Below, in pieces: positions 9,023-17,423 of a stretch of DNA of 40,188 bases. The notes under the pieces are model-generated. The model searched no databases. It was not told where the DNA came from and saw only the letters and a list, made by a program, of their open reading frames with translations. Numbering within the stretch: the first letter of the stretch is position 1; every line of letters starts with the position of its first letter. Origin of the DNA: Bacteroidota bacterium (GTDB lineage: Bacteria > Bacteroidota > Bacteroidia > AKYH767-A > OLB10); contig JADKFV010000038.1 in assembly GCA_016717325.1 (NCBI GenBank), positions 1 through 40,188 on the forward strand. Reading direction: 5' to 3'. Made by a program: the position numbers and the translations under genes.

Positions 9023-10536
9023 CCTCCTGCTTCAAGAATTTTATTCACATGCATATCCCACGTGTAGTTTTCAATTACTTTGTTGTAAGCACCTTGTGCT
9101 AAAGTTTGTTGTAAAGTTTCGTTTTTGAGCAAATGAAAATAGGCATTTGCCAAAGCAGCAACATCGCCAGGTGGTACAAGGAATGCCGATTGATTATGCG
9201 TAAGAATATCACCAATCTGTTCGAGGTTACTGGCAATAATGGGTTTGCGCATGGCCATATATTCGAACAGTTTTGTGGGGCTGCCAAAAAATTTACTGCC
9301 ATCGGGATTGCCAATGTGTGGAGACAATAAAATATCGCAAGCCGCCAGATATTGTGGACTTTCGTTTTGATTCACCTTGCCGGTAAATATAACTGTATCC
9401 CTATACGATGATTGATAAATAATGCCACGAACCGATTCGAGCAAATTGCCATCACCTATGAGTAAAAATTTCACTTTAGATATTTCATCAGGATGAGCAT
9501 CGAAAAACATAACAATAGCTTTGGCCATTTCTACTACACCATGCCACTCGCCAAATGTGCCAATGAAACCAATTACTTTGTGATTTTGTAAACTATATTT
9601 TTCGCGAATAACATTTCCGTTCACCTGCTCATTAAATTTTTGCAACGAGACACCATTAGGATTCACAAGAATTTTTGATGCATCAACTCCTTCTGTCATA
9701 AGGCTATCTTTAAGGTTTTGCGATACCACCACAATCAAATCGGCATGCATTAAATTTATTTTTTCGCAACGCATCAAAAAGTTGAAATGCAAAATCTTAC
9801 CACTACCCCAATTTTTTATTGCCCACACTTCGCTGCCATTAAACTCAAGAATCAAAGGAATTGCAAAATGATATTTTAAATACACTCCGGTTACGTTATA
9901 TTGGCTATATCGTTGATAAATGGCACTGCCTTTAAACCGCTCTTCGTTTTTTAATTTATCGATGAGTTGAAAATTGTAATTCATTTGAGGCAATTCGGGA
10001 ATGGATGAACCAACATTGTAACGGGGAGAAATTTTTTCAAGTAATTCCGTTTTTTGTACTTCAAACAAATTGTCGGACGAAAAAATGGTTTTCAACTTTC
10101 CTGCTTTTGCCATGGCATTAATTACTCCACTAACATGACCAACACTGCCACCACTGCGCAAATTGAACCAATGATCGGTGCGGAGATAATTTATTACAAC
10201 TTGCGATTTGTTGAAGGGTAAATATTTTTTGAAAGGAGTTTGCTCCAACCTATTTAACAGCATTTTATAACGAAGCAATTGAAACGGCCAAATCAAAACA
10301 TCGCGAAAAAGACAAAGAGCATTTGTAAGTAAATTTGATGCGGGGAGGAATTTCTTATTGTCATCGAGCCAGCCAAATTTTGTGCAACCACACATGCGCA
10401 AATAAAACTCTATAAGGTGGCGGGCAAAAATATGATCTACATCGCTTATGCAAATATTAAACTCTGCACGTTTATATTTTTTGCGCCCTGCTACGGCAGT
10501 TGTAATTTCTTTGAAAGGTATATTTTGCTGAAACAA
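9010..10536 (-). CDS. Glycosyltransferase family 4 (group 1)
   Basis: 508 residues. A GT-B fold retaining glycosyltransferase, probably cytoplasmic or membrane-associated, acting in surface polysaccharide or glycolipid synthesis. The acceptor-side domain starts near residue 125 (GGSVGHVSGVINA). The donor-side domain has NPNGVS, GTFGEWHGV, a GDG segment and the signature GSPTKLFEYMAMRKPIIAS, where the KLFEYMA glutamate contacts the nucleotide sugar. The first ~110 residues do not look like the core fold. The track start is TTG with an in-frame stop only two codons upstream, so either TTG is used or an indel hides the true start. The stop TGA lies inside the heptad repeat arm of the neighbouring element, which adds a GGGEL tail. 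Confidence 0.88.
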   Translation of the reverse strand: MFQQNIPFKEITTAVAGRKKYKRAEFNICISDVDHIFARHLIEFYLRMCGCTKFGWLDDNKKFLPASNLLTNALCLFRDVLIWPFQLLRYKMLLNRLEQTPFKKYLPFNKSQVVINYLRTDHWFNLRSGGSVGHVSGVINAMAKAGKLKTIFSSDNLFEVQKTELLEKISPRYNVGSSIPELPQMNYNFQLIDKLKNEERFKGSAIYQRYSQYNVTGVYLKYHFAIPLILEFNGSEVWAIKNWGSGKILHFNFLMRCEKINLMHADLIVVVSQNLKDSLMTEGVDASKILVNPNGVSLQKFNEQVNGNVIREKYSLQNHKVIGFIGTFGEWHGVVEMAKAIVMFFDAHPDEISKVKFLLIGDGNLLESVRGIIYQSSYRDTVIFTGKVNQNESPQYLAACDILLSPHIGNPDGSKFFGSPTKLFEYMAMRKPIIASNLEQIGDILTHNQSAFLVPPGDVAALANAYFHLLKNETLQQTLAQGAYNKVIENYTWDMHVNKILEAGGGEL

Positions 10537-10610
10537 TCTTTAATTTCTTTGGCGCGAATTTATAAACATTTTTAATGGACACATATTGATGCTGAAGCAA
10601 AATGAGTTAA

Positions 10611-11222
10611 TTAATTTTTGGTTTTCATTCGCAGCCATCCCAATATGCGTGCATTATCTATACGCCATAAATTTTTTCGATATTGCAAATCATACTTTGC
10701 TCTCGATAGCGCTGCAGGCCCTGGATTTTGTTGTATTATTTCCACACTGTTATTGGTAACATTCGATACTATTGCAACATGACCATAAGGATTGAACCTG
10801 GTGGCATCCATTATCACCAAATCGCCTTGCTGTGGCTTTGCCTTACTGCTATTGCGGTATTGCAACAAATCGCGATTGCCATTATATACACCATCGGTAA
10901 GTGTATTGTCGAAAAAATCTTTTGCATTGCCATAACTGTCTGGCATTTTATGATGATAGTACTCGTAGTAATATCGCTTTACAAATTCCACACATTGATA
11001 TTGCATTCCAATATTATAGCCATCCGTGCTTACATTCCGTTTGCCACTGTGACTAACGCTGCCATTATAAAAAACCACCACCCCATGGAGGCTGTCCAAT
11101 TTATCACCTATTTTGTGTGATCTTAAAAATACTTTTGGAGCTATTGTTTCTTTGTGATTGATAAACAAAAACACACCAGCAATTATTACAACAGCAAAAA
11201 ATAAAAATTTATAATTACGCAT
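10611..11222 (-). CDS. CHAP-domain amidase, membrane-anchored
   Basis: 203 residues from the ATG at 11222; an upstream TTG at 11234 is less likely. An N-terminal membrane segment (residues 5-21, FLFFAVVIIAGVFLF) is followed by a CHAP domain. Cys77 in QCVEFVKRYYY is the expected nucleophile and His148 in NPYGHVAIVSNV the catalytic histidine. The QCVEF/DFFD/GHVAIV pattern is close to the amidase half of glutathionylspermidine synthase/amidase and to cell-wall CHAP hydrolases. A periplasmic, membrane-tethered amidase acting on peptidoglycan or a peptide-polyamine amide is likely. It lies 74 bp upstream of the glycosyltransferase on the same strand and 25 bp downstream of a small membrane protein gene. 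Confidence 0.85.
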   Translation of the reverse strand: MRNYKFLFFAVVIIAGVFLFINHKETIAPKVFLRSHKIGDKLDSLHGVVVFYNGSVSHSGKRNVSTDGYNIGMQYQCVEFVKRYYYEYYHHKMPDSYGNAKDFFDNTLTDGVYNGNRDLLQYRNSSKAKPQQGDLVIMDATRFNPYGHVAIVSNVTNNSVEIIQQNPGPAALSRAKYDLQYRKNLWRIDNARILGWLRMKTKN

Positions 11223-11247
11223 TTTTATAAACAATCGAACTCATTAA

Positions 11248-11499
11248 TTATTTTTTTTTTGAAAAAGGAGTTGCCAAGCGGAAACCAATAATCATCACGA
11301 GCGCAACTATAAATGCCATTATTAATATTCCCACCCCATAGCCCGATTCATATTCGCTACCTTTATTACCATATAATTTCACCTCTATCCATCGGTTATA
11401 CATTTTATAAATTGCATAGCACCCTGCTATGCTGATTAGAAACAGAAATATTCCGGCAAATTTTTTCACTACTATAAAATGAGTTATTGAAGTTTGCAA
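11248..11499 (-). CDS. Small two-helix membrane protein of unknown function
   Basis: 83 residues in the longest form. There are two hydrophobic segments: FAGIFLFLISIAGCYAIY and VGILIMAFIVALVMIIGF. They are joined by a polar loop (RWIEVKLYGNKGSEYESG), and the tail is FSKKK. The longest frame uses TTG at 11499; a GTG at 11469 (VKKFAGIFLF) just before the first helix is also plausible, and no ATG lies near the start. It precedes the CHAP gene with a short gap and is probably in the same transcript. I do not recognise the family. Confidence 0.55.
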   Translation of the reverse strand: MQTSITHFIVVKKFAGIFLFLISIAGCYAIYKMYNRWIEVKLYGNKGSEYESGYGVGILIMAFIVALVMIIGFRLATPFSKKK

Positions 11500-11554
11500 A
11501 ATAATAAATTACTTGCATCATATTTTCAATAAATAAAAACTGCTTTTGCATTTA

Positions 11555-12445
11555 ATGAACATACTTAACAACATACTCTATTATTTTATTGTAAAGCCTT
11601 TGTCGCTGTTGCCCATGCGAATTCTATATATGGTGAGCGATTTTTTCTATGTGATGATTTACTACGTAGTACCATACCGCAAAAAGGTGGTTTACAACAA
11701 TCTTCGCAAATCATTTCCCGATTATACCGACCCGCAAATAAAAGCGGTTTCGAAACAGTACTACAAACACTTATGCGATATAATTATCGAAACCATCAAA
11801 GCATTTTCTCTGGGTAAAGAGGAACTGCTTAATCGTTTCGTATGCACTTCGCCCGATGTCATAAAACAATTGAATAAATCCGAAAAATCTATCATTCTCA
11901 TAACAGGGCATTACAACAATTGGGAATGGGGCGGCTTGGCTTTTCCTTTGCATTTTACCCACAAGGGTTATGGCATTTATACAGAACTGAGCAGCAATTT
12001 TTGGGATATAAAAGTAAAGGCCATGCGTCAACATATTAACCTAAGCATGATACCTATGAAAGATACTTTGAAATGTTTCCGCAATAATCAAACAGAAAAA
12101 AAAGTGGTAGCTTTTATTGCCGATCAAACTCCGGTTTCGGTAGATAAATGTTACTGGATAAAATTTTTACATCAAGATACTCCTGTGCATAAAGGAGCTG
12201 CGCGGTTTGCAAAAATGTTTGATTGTGTGGTGGTGTATGGCGATATTCAAAAAGTGAAACGTGGGCAATACGAAGTGTCGTATAGGGTGTTGTGTGATAA
12301 TACAAAAGACATTGCCGAAGATGATATTACAAAATTGCATGTAAAAATTCTTGAGCAAAAAATAATTGACAAGCCTCAATATTGGTTATGGACACACAAG
12401 AGGTGGAAACGTGCTCCACCTCCCGGTACCATTATTAACGATTAA
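11555..12445 (+). CDS. Lipid A biosynthesis acyltransferase-like protein (LpxL/HtrB family)
   Basis: 296 residues from the ATG at 11555; a TTG three codons earlier is less likely. The family transfers a secondary acyl chain from acyl-ACP to lipid A precursors at the inner membrane, and some Bacteroidota members make other acylated surface lipids. An N-terminal hydrophobic anchor (residues 20-40) is followed by the HX4E catalytic motif at His119-Glu124 (GHYNNWEW). DQTP near residue 190 and the conserved end QYLWTHKRWK-like (QYWLWTHKRWKRAP) complete the pattern. It converges with the LEA-like gene, leaving only 5 bp between the stops. The frame is intact. Confidence 0.92.
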   Translation: MNILNNILYYFIVKPLSLLPMRILYMVSDFFYVMIYYVVPYRKKVVYNNLRKSFPDYTDPQIKAVSKQYYKHLCDIIIETIKAFSLGKEELLNRFVCTSPDVIKQLNKSEKSIILITGHYNNWEWGGLAFPLHFTHKGYGIYTELSSNFWDIKVKAMRQHINLSMIPMKDTLKCFRNNQTEKKVVAFIADQTPVSVDKCYWIKFLHQDTPVHKGAARFAKMFDCVVVYGDIQKVKRGQYEVSYRVLCDNTKDIAEDDITKLHVKILEQKIIDKPQYWLWTHKRWKRAPPPGTIIND

Positions 12446-12450
12446 ATTGC

Positions 12451-12915
12451 TTAGGCTTTTTTCTCATCATCGCCACTAATACTGTCTTTGGCATCTTTTA
12501 ATTTTGCCTTGGCAGCCTCGCTCAGATTTTCGAAAGTACTTTCTGCTTTGTCGGCCAATTCGCCCGCTTTATGTTTTATACTATCCATAATACCTTCAGC
12601 TTTGTCCATTATGCCCGACTCCTGCGCTTTGTGTTTTAGTTCATCCACTTTTGCTTCCGCCTTGTCTGCCATTTCTTTTACATCCTCTTTTAAGTCGGCA
12701 AATTTCTCTTGCATTTTTTCCTTGATGTCGCTTTCATCAAATTGCTTTTTCAACTCTCCGGCTTTGGCTTCGGCTTGCTCGGCAAGGTCTTTTACTTTAT
12801 CTTCAAGTTGATCTTTCAACTCATCGGCTTTGTCGGCAAGGTTACCGACAGTTTTTTTTACGCTATCGAACCATGATGATTCCTGCTCTTTGCCTTGTTC
12901 TTGTTCTTGACTCAT
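12451..12915 (-). CDS. LEA-like/apolipoprotein-like coiled-coil protein
   Basis: 154 residues, strongly charged and free of cysteine and proline. From residue 20 to 145 it is a series of amphipathic 11-residue-type repeats rich in Lys, Glu, Asp and Ala (for example AEAKAGELKKQF, AEAKVDELKHKA, AESTFENLSEA). This is the look of group 3 LEA proteins and YtxH/apolipoprotein-like stress proteins. There is no signal peptide, so a cytoplasmic protective or membrane-surface role is likely. The upstream sequence contains a TATCTTCGC box close to the Bacteroidota -7 consensus. Beyond that lies the right arm of repeat element copy 2. Confidence 0.75.
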   Translation of the reverse strand: MSQEQEQGKEQESSWFDSVKKTVGNLADKADELKDQLEDKVKDLAEQAEAKAGELKKQFDESDIKEKMQEKFADLKEDVKEMADKAEAKVDELKHKAQESGIMDKAEGIMDSIKHKAGELADKAESTFENLSEAAKAKLKDAKDSISGDDEKKA

Positions 12916-12989
12916 TTTGCTTTGTTTTAAATAATTTATGTGCGAAGATAAAAATAAATTCAGTATGGATTAAGGCAAAGTTAAGGAGA

Positions 12990-13343
12990 TAATTCAAAAG
13001 TGAAAAGTGAAAAGTGAATTGTGAATTGTGAATTGTGAACAGAGTTGTGAATTTGTGAATGGTGAATTTGTGAGTTGTGAATTGTGAATGGTGAGTTGTG
13101 AATTTTGTATTTGCAATTGGGAGGCAGAAATTTAAAATTTAGAATTGCTTATTAATGTAGACGAAATAGAACACAATTGTTTGTTGGGACACAAACAATG
13201 GCTGGCGCAAACAAAAAACCCAAAACGAAGAATGCAAACTCTTTTGTCACCAACCGGACTGAAGTGCCGCGACTAAAACTTCAAACTTAACTTCAAACTT
13301 CAAACTTCAAACTATAAACCCAACTATAAACTTCAAACCAAAA
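12990..13343 (-). repeat. Heptad-armed intergenic repeat element, copy 2 (inverted)
   Basis: Reading the minus strand from the nusB stop codon, the left arm (13343-13274) is made of GTTTGAA/AGTTTGA heptamers. A spacer leads to a core at 13208-13114 that begins GCGCCAGCC and has the TTGTTTG/CAAACAA hairpin around TGTCCC. The right arm (13103-12993) is made of AATTCAC heptamers and ends in CTTTTCA-type units. Order, orientation and core match copy 1 at 8586-9022. As in copy 1, the left arm starts immediately after a stop codon. No gene is seen in this 428-bp gap. Confidence 0.8.
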
Positions 13344-14287
13344 CTACCCCACCAACCCACGTCCGGTTTTGCAATTTTGTTTTGTTCGCGAAGTTCTATT
13401 ACAAGGTTATCGATAATACCATTAATAAAGGCGTTACTTTTTGGTGTGCTGTAAACTTTCGAAATATCGAGGTATTCGTTCATTGTTACTTTTACAGGAA
13501 TATTGGGCAATTCAAGAATTTCGCATAGTGCCATTTTAAGTAAAATTACATCCATCACCGCTATGCGATCTACTTCCCAATTTTGGGTTTTTTCGGCAAT
13601 CATTTTTGTATAGAGGTCGTTATTTTTTACTGTCTTTAAAAACAGCATGCGAACAAAATCTATATCGTCTTCGGTTTCTTTATACACAGGCAAAATTCGA
13701 TTTGCCATAAAATTTTTCGAGTTAAAACCATCGAGTGTTTTATACACAAAATGCGCTTGAAGATCGAAACTTTCGGCCCAATAAATATTGCGCTCTTCCA
13801 CATTATGCTTGAAGGTATCGTTCTTATCAAAAAAGTTTTCGAAAATATAACGCAGAAATTTTATTTGCACATCGGTAGGTTGATCGGGCGTAGAAATAAA
13901 ATTTTTGTATTCTTCGGTTTGGCGGATGTTGAAATATATGGTAGCAAAATCATCGTGCATCAATGTCCAGTTTATGGTTCGTTTGCGCACCAGTTCATTG
14001 TAGTTTGCATCGCTCTTGAGCCATTTTACAAAAAGGCAATCATCCAGTGTAAATTTGAAACTAAAGGGGCTTTTGCCAACCATACGGGCAGGTGCATCTG
14101 TCTTATAGGTTTGTTCTAATTGAGCAAGTTCCACAAAAATTTGTAACAAGTGGAGATACAAATCGTAAGAGCGTTCGTTGCCTGTGAGCAGATTATTTAC
14201 AGCCACATTTGGGTCCTGATTTTCGTTTTGAAAATGACCATATAAAGCTTGCATCACCTTGATGCGTAACTGACGTCTGTTCAGCAT
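13344..14287 (-). CDS. nusB: Transcription antitermination factor NusB (one frameshift near the end)
   Basis: 314 residues after repair, the long Bacteroidota form of NusB. It binds boxA RNA with NusE (S10) in rRNA antitermination complexes. The N-terminus LNRRQLRIKVMQALY is typical. The C-terminal half holds the conserved helical core (AEKTQNWEVDRIAVMDVILLKMALCEIL, then NEYLDISKVYSTPKSNAFINGIIDNL). The A4 run at 13367-13370 (minus strand) appears one base short. Adding one A turns the odd tail into KTGRGLVG followed by a stop at 13344, the usual kind of ending. Without repair the frame runs on to 13307 through the repeat arm. It lies 45 bp downstream of leucine dehydrogenase on the same strand. 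Confidence 0.92.
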
Positions 14288-14332
14288 AATTGAATTTACC
14301 TAAAAGAAAGAACTGTTATTGTAACTGAATGA

Positions 14333-15427
14333 TTATTGATTTTTTTTATCGCGAATGCGTTGCTCTGCAATTTGCTTTGCAGCATTTACGGTAGAAATTT
14401 TTTCGGTCTTGGCTTTTTTCAAAATTTCGGAAGTAACATTGTAAATATGGCGGGTGGCTTCCAAAGCTTTTTCGCGGTTGTAGCCTTGCAACTCGCTATA
14501 CACATTTATAAGTCCACCGGCATTAATTAAAAAATCGGGAGCATAAACAATTCCTTTGTCGAGCAGCATCATGCCATGCTTACCTTCATCGTGCAGTTGG
14601 TTATTGGCAGCACCTGCTACTACGGCACATTTCAATTTTGGTATAGTAATATCATTTAAAGTAGCACCAAGCGCACAAGGTGCATATATGTCCATTTCTA
14701 AATCGTAAACGGCATCCTTATCCACCACCTCGGCTTTATAATCTGCCACCATCTTTTTTAAATGATCTTCGTGTATATCACTAACAAAAACCTTTGCACC
14801 TTCTTCTGTCACATACTTTACCAGGTTTTGGCCAACATTGCCACAGCCTTGCACCAATATGCGCTTACCGCTCAAACTATCGCTACCCCACATATCCTTA
14901 GCCGAGGCTTTCATACCCATATATACGCCATATGCAGTAACGGGTGAAGGATCGCCACCACCACCCTGCAATTCGGGTAAACCCGTAACGTGCTTTGTTT
15001 TTTGCGAAACGCTTACCATGTCGGCAGTGCTTGTGCCAACATCTTCGGCAGTAATGTATCGTCCATTGAGGCTGTTTACAAACTCGCCAAACTTCCGCAT
15101 CATGGCATCGGTTTTATCGCGTTTTGCATCGCCTATAATTACTGCCTTGCCACCGCCAAGGTTAAGGCCGCTTATCGATGCCTTGTATGTCATACCTCGC
15201 GAAAGGCGCAGTACATCGTTCAATGCAAGCGATTCGTTTTCGTACATCCACATGCGTGTGCCACCAAGCGATGGCCCCAATACGGTATTGTGAATAGCTA
15301 TAATGGCTTTTAATCCTGTTTCCTTATCGTAGCAGTATACAACCTGCTCGTGCTCCATTCCACTTTCTAAAACCTCGAATAAATTGCTTTGAGGAACTAC
15401 TGATTTTACAACGCTTGTTACTTCCAT
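14333..15427 (-). CDS. ldh: Leucine dehydrogenase (Glu/Leu/Phe/Val dehydrogenase family)
   Basis: 364 residues. Catalyses NAD-dependent oxidative deamination of branched-chain amino acids in the cytoplasm, feeding branched-chain 2-oxoacids to energy metabolism and branched fatty acid synthesis. Lys82 (MTYKAS) and Lys94 (GLNLGGGKAV) match the substrate-binding and catalytic lysines of the family. The Rossmann motif GCGNVGQ is at 194-200. DVGTSTADM and PDFLINAGGLINV are also conserved. A clear TAnnTTTG promoter lies just upstream, and nusB follows 45 bp downstream, which suggests one transcript. The gene symbol varies between databases (ldh, bcd). Valine or phenylalanine preference cannot be excluded. 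Confidence 0.9.
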   Translation of the reverse strand: MEVTSVVKSVVPQSNLFEVLESGMEHEQVVYCYDKETGLKAIIAIHNTVLGPSLGGTRMWMYENESLALNDVLRLSRGMTYKASISGLNLGGGKAVIIGDAKRDKTDAMMRKFGEFVNSLNGRYITAEDVGTSTADMVSVSQKTKHVTGLPELQGGGGDPSPVTAYGVYMGMKASAKDMWGSDSLSGKRILVQGCGNVGQNLVKYVTEEGAKVFVSDIHEDHLKKMVADYKAEVVDKDAVYDLEMDIYAPCALGATLNDITIPKLKCAVVAGAANNQLHDEGKHGMMLLDKGIVYAPDFLINAGGLINVYSELQGYNREKALEATRHIYNVTSEILKKAKTEKISTVNAAKQIAEQRIRDKKNQ

Positions 15428-15447
15428 AAACTAAATGTTAATTGTGC

Positions 15448-15476
15448 CAAAGGTAAATTTTTTTCATCACCGCAAA
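15448..15476 (-). promoter_or_regulatory. Bacteroidota sigma-A promoter of the leucine dehydrogenase-nusB transcript
   Basis: On the minus strand a TTTG box (15476-15473) is followed by 17 bp and TACCTTTG (15455-15448), a full match to TAnnTTTG. The ATG at 15427 lies 20 bp further on. Spacing and sequence agree with the -33/-7 elements described for Bacteroides and Flavobacterium. Confidence 0.7.
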
Positions 15477-15740
15477 TAAAAGATAATTAATTTTTTGATT
15501 CTTACGAAAAGTGCTTTTTTTTCATGACGAAGTTTCTGTTGTTGTAATGGTCTTTATGCATAAAAATTGTTTATAAAATTTATTTTGCATGAGTCGACCT
15601 GCTGAAGTCATTTTTTGATTGAGTAATAAAAACGGAGTTAAAAAATCTAATTATTCGTTCAAATAATTTTTCTCATGCTACTACAATCTTATAATTAATA
15701 ATTGTGATATTTGACCACACAAAAAAATCAATATATAGCT
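15477..15740. other. Divergent intergenic region, no gene seen
   Basis: AT-rich gap between leucine dehydrogenase and the aminotransferase. Apart from the promoter on the minus strand I see no open frame, hairpin or repeat worth naming. A GATATTTG box at 15705-15712, 28 bp before the ATG at 15741, is a possible weak -7 element for the aminotransferase. Confidence 0.5.
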
Positions 15741-16943
15741 ATGCCTCAATTATCGAACAAGGCCAACTTGATGCCTCCATCGCCCATACGTAAACTTGTA
15801 CCCTTTGCCGAAGTGGCAAAAAAGCAAGGCAAAAAAATATTCCATCTCAACATAGGTCAACCCGATATTGCTACACCCGAAACCATGCTCGATGCCCTGC
15901 GCAACCATCAATTGAAGGTGGTAGAATACAGCCATAGTGCCGGTATTGAAAGCTACCGCAAAAAACTTACTACATACTACGATAGCTTTAATATTAAACT
16001 TGACTACACCGAAATAATGATAACAACCGGTGGCAGCGAAGCAATTGAAATTGCTATGATGACATGCCTCAACGAAGGCGATGAACTCATTGTGACCGAA
16101 CCATTTTATGCAAACTACAACGGATTTTCGTGCCAGGCGGGCATATCGGTAAAACCTGTCACTGCACATATTGAGAACGGATTTGCACTGCCTCCCATCA
16201 GCGAGTTCGAAAAAATAATTACCCCACGCACCAAGGCAATAATGATTTGTAATCCCAATAATCCTACGGGCTATTTATACTCGCGCCAGGAACTGGAAGA
16301 GTTACGTAAACTGGTTTTGAAATACGATTTGTTTTTATTTTCGGATGAAGTGTACCGCGAGTTTTGTTATGACGATAAAGAATATTTTTCGGCCATGCAT
16401 CTCGAAGGTGTAGAAAACAATGTGGTGATGATGGATTCGGTAAGTAAGCGATATAGTGCTTGTGGCGCACGGATTGGTGCATTGATATCGCGCAACAAAG
16501 AGGTAATGGCATCGGCATTGAAGTTTGCACAAGCGCGGTTAAGTCCTCCCACATTTGGACAAATTGCTGCCGAGGCTGCTATCGACACTCCACCATCTTA
16601 TTTCGAAAAAGTGAAAGCCGAATATGTGCATCGCAGAGATGTAGTTGTGGATGCATTAAATAAAATGGATGATGTGTTTTGCCCAAAACCAAATGGTGCA
16701 TTTTATTGTATTGCACAATTACCAATTGATAATGCCGACAAATTTTGCCAATGGCTATTAGAAGAATTTGATTACAACAAACAAACTGTAATGCTGGCGC
16801 CTGCCACAGGTTTTTATTTCAACCAGGAACTTGGCCGACAACAAGTTCGCATTGCATATGTATTGAAAGAAGATGACTTGGTGGCCGCAATGCAATGTTT
16901 AGAAGTTGCACTCAAGCAATATCCGGGAAGGGAAGTCAACTAA
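15741..16943 (+). CDS. Class I/II pyridoxal-phosphate aminotransferase
   Basis: 400 residues from the ATG at 15741; a TTG at 15711 would add ten residues not expected in the family. Fold type I aminotransferase of the aspartate/alanine group, cytoplasmic. Lys236 in SVSKRYSACGARIG is the Schiff-base lysine. NPNNPTG at 171-177 and SDEVY at 201-205 bind the cofactor, and Arg244 belongs to the SKRYSACGAR phosphate motif. Substrate cannot be told from sequence; aspartate, alanine or aromatic/branched-chain amino acids are all possible. The gene is monocistronic by position and the frame is intact. Confidence 0.9.
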   Translation: MPQLSNKANLMPPSPIRKLVPFAEVAKKQGKKIFHLNIGQPDIATPETMLDALRNHQLKVVEYSHSAGIESYRKKLTTYYDSFNIKLDYTEIMITTGGSEAIEIAMMTCLNEGDELIVTEPFYANYNGFSCQAGISVKPVTAHIENGFALPPISEFEKIITPRTKAIMICNPNNPTGYLYSRQELEELRKLVLKYDLFLFSDEVYREFCYDDKEYFSAMHLEGVENNVVMMDSVSKRYSACGARIGALISRNKEVMASALKFAQARLSPPTFGQIAAEAAIDTPPSYFEKVKAEYVHRRDVVVDALNKMDDVFCPKPNGAFYCIAQLPIDNADKFCQWLLEEFDYNKQTVMLAPATGFYFNQELGRQQVRIAYVLKEDDLVAAMQCLEVALKQYPGREVN

Positions 16944-17423
16944 AAATTGTGAATAAAAATTTAGGAATAGGAAATTAAGAATGAGACCAATTTGAATTAG
17001 ATTTTTTCGACTTTTGACTTACCCATTTTGAATTATTTTTATAAACGTGATTCGGTTTTGGCAAATTGAATTATGTAACTTGAAAACTTTTGCAATGCGG
17101 GCTCTCAAAATATTTTGAAAAATACTGTTTATAAACCCCAATACCACAGAACCGAATAATCATTAACCAAATAACGAATAAAGTTGAAAAATAAATCATT
17201 GTACATTAAAATATTTTCGTTTACTTGGCATTGGTTCTTTGAAAAAACTATTCCAATTTTGGTAAAGAAATATTTCTGCAAAGGTATTTTTATTTGCTCT
17301 TAACAAAACTACCAAGCCAACTCCCGACCGCCAAGCCTCGTTTTTATTTTTATTTTTTCAAAAAGTTTTTTCAATTTTTTTGATGTATTAATTTATTATT
17401 TAAAAAATTTTAAAAAAATTATT
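16944..17423. other. 480-bp gene-free region with an outward-facing promoter and a palindrome
   Basis: No protein frame is credible on either strand. Two signals stand out: the perfect palindrome TCAAAATATTTTGA at 17105-17118 and a well-formed minus-strand promoter at 17279-17307. The last ~80 bp before the ATG at 17424 are almost pure A and T, the usual leader of highly expressed Bacteroidota genes. Confidence 0.55.
17279..17307 (-). promoter_or_regulatory. Orphan TAnnTTTG promoter facing a gene-free region
   Basis: On the minus strand, TTTG (17307-17304), 17 bp, then TACCTTTGCA (17286-17277). Sequence and spacing equal those of the leucine dehydrogenase promoter. The transcript would start near 17271 and run leftwards through 330 bp without a reading frame to the end of the convergent aminotransferase gene. 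It may drive a small RNA or an antisense transcript. Confidence 0.5.

Noticed and set aside
8859..9128. Plus-strand open frame made of Asn, Ser, Gln, Phe and Thr repeats
   Set aside because: It is the translation of the AATTCAC heptad tract and then runs antisense into the glycosyltransferase; there is no start context and no family.
13307..13343. Extended C-terminus of NusB
   Set aside because: The extra residues are read out of frame through the ACTTCAA repeat; the one-base repair gives the usual NusB end and a stop at 13344.
16944..17423. rRNA operon leader or structured RNA such as 6S
   Set aside because: No rRNA follows and I could not recognise a conserved secondary structure by eye; only the promoter and the palindrome are supportable.
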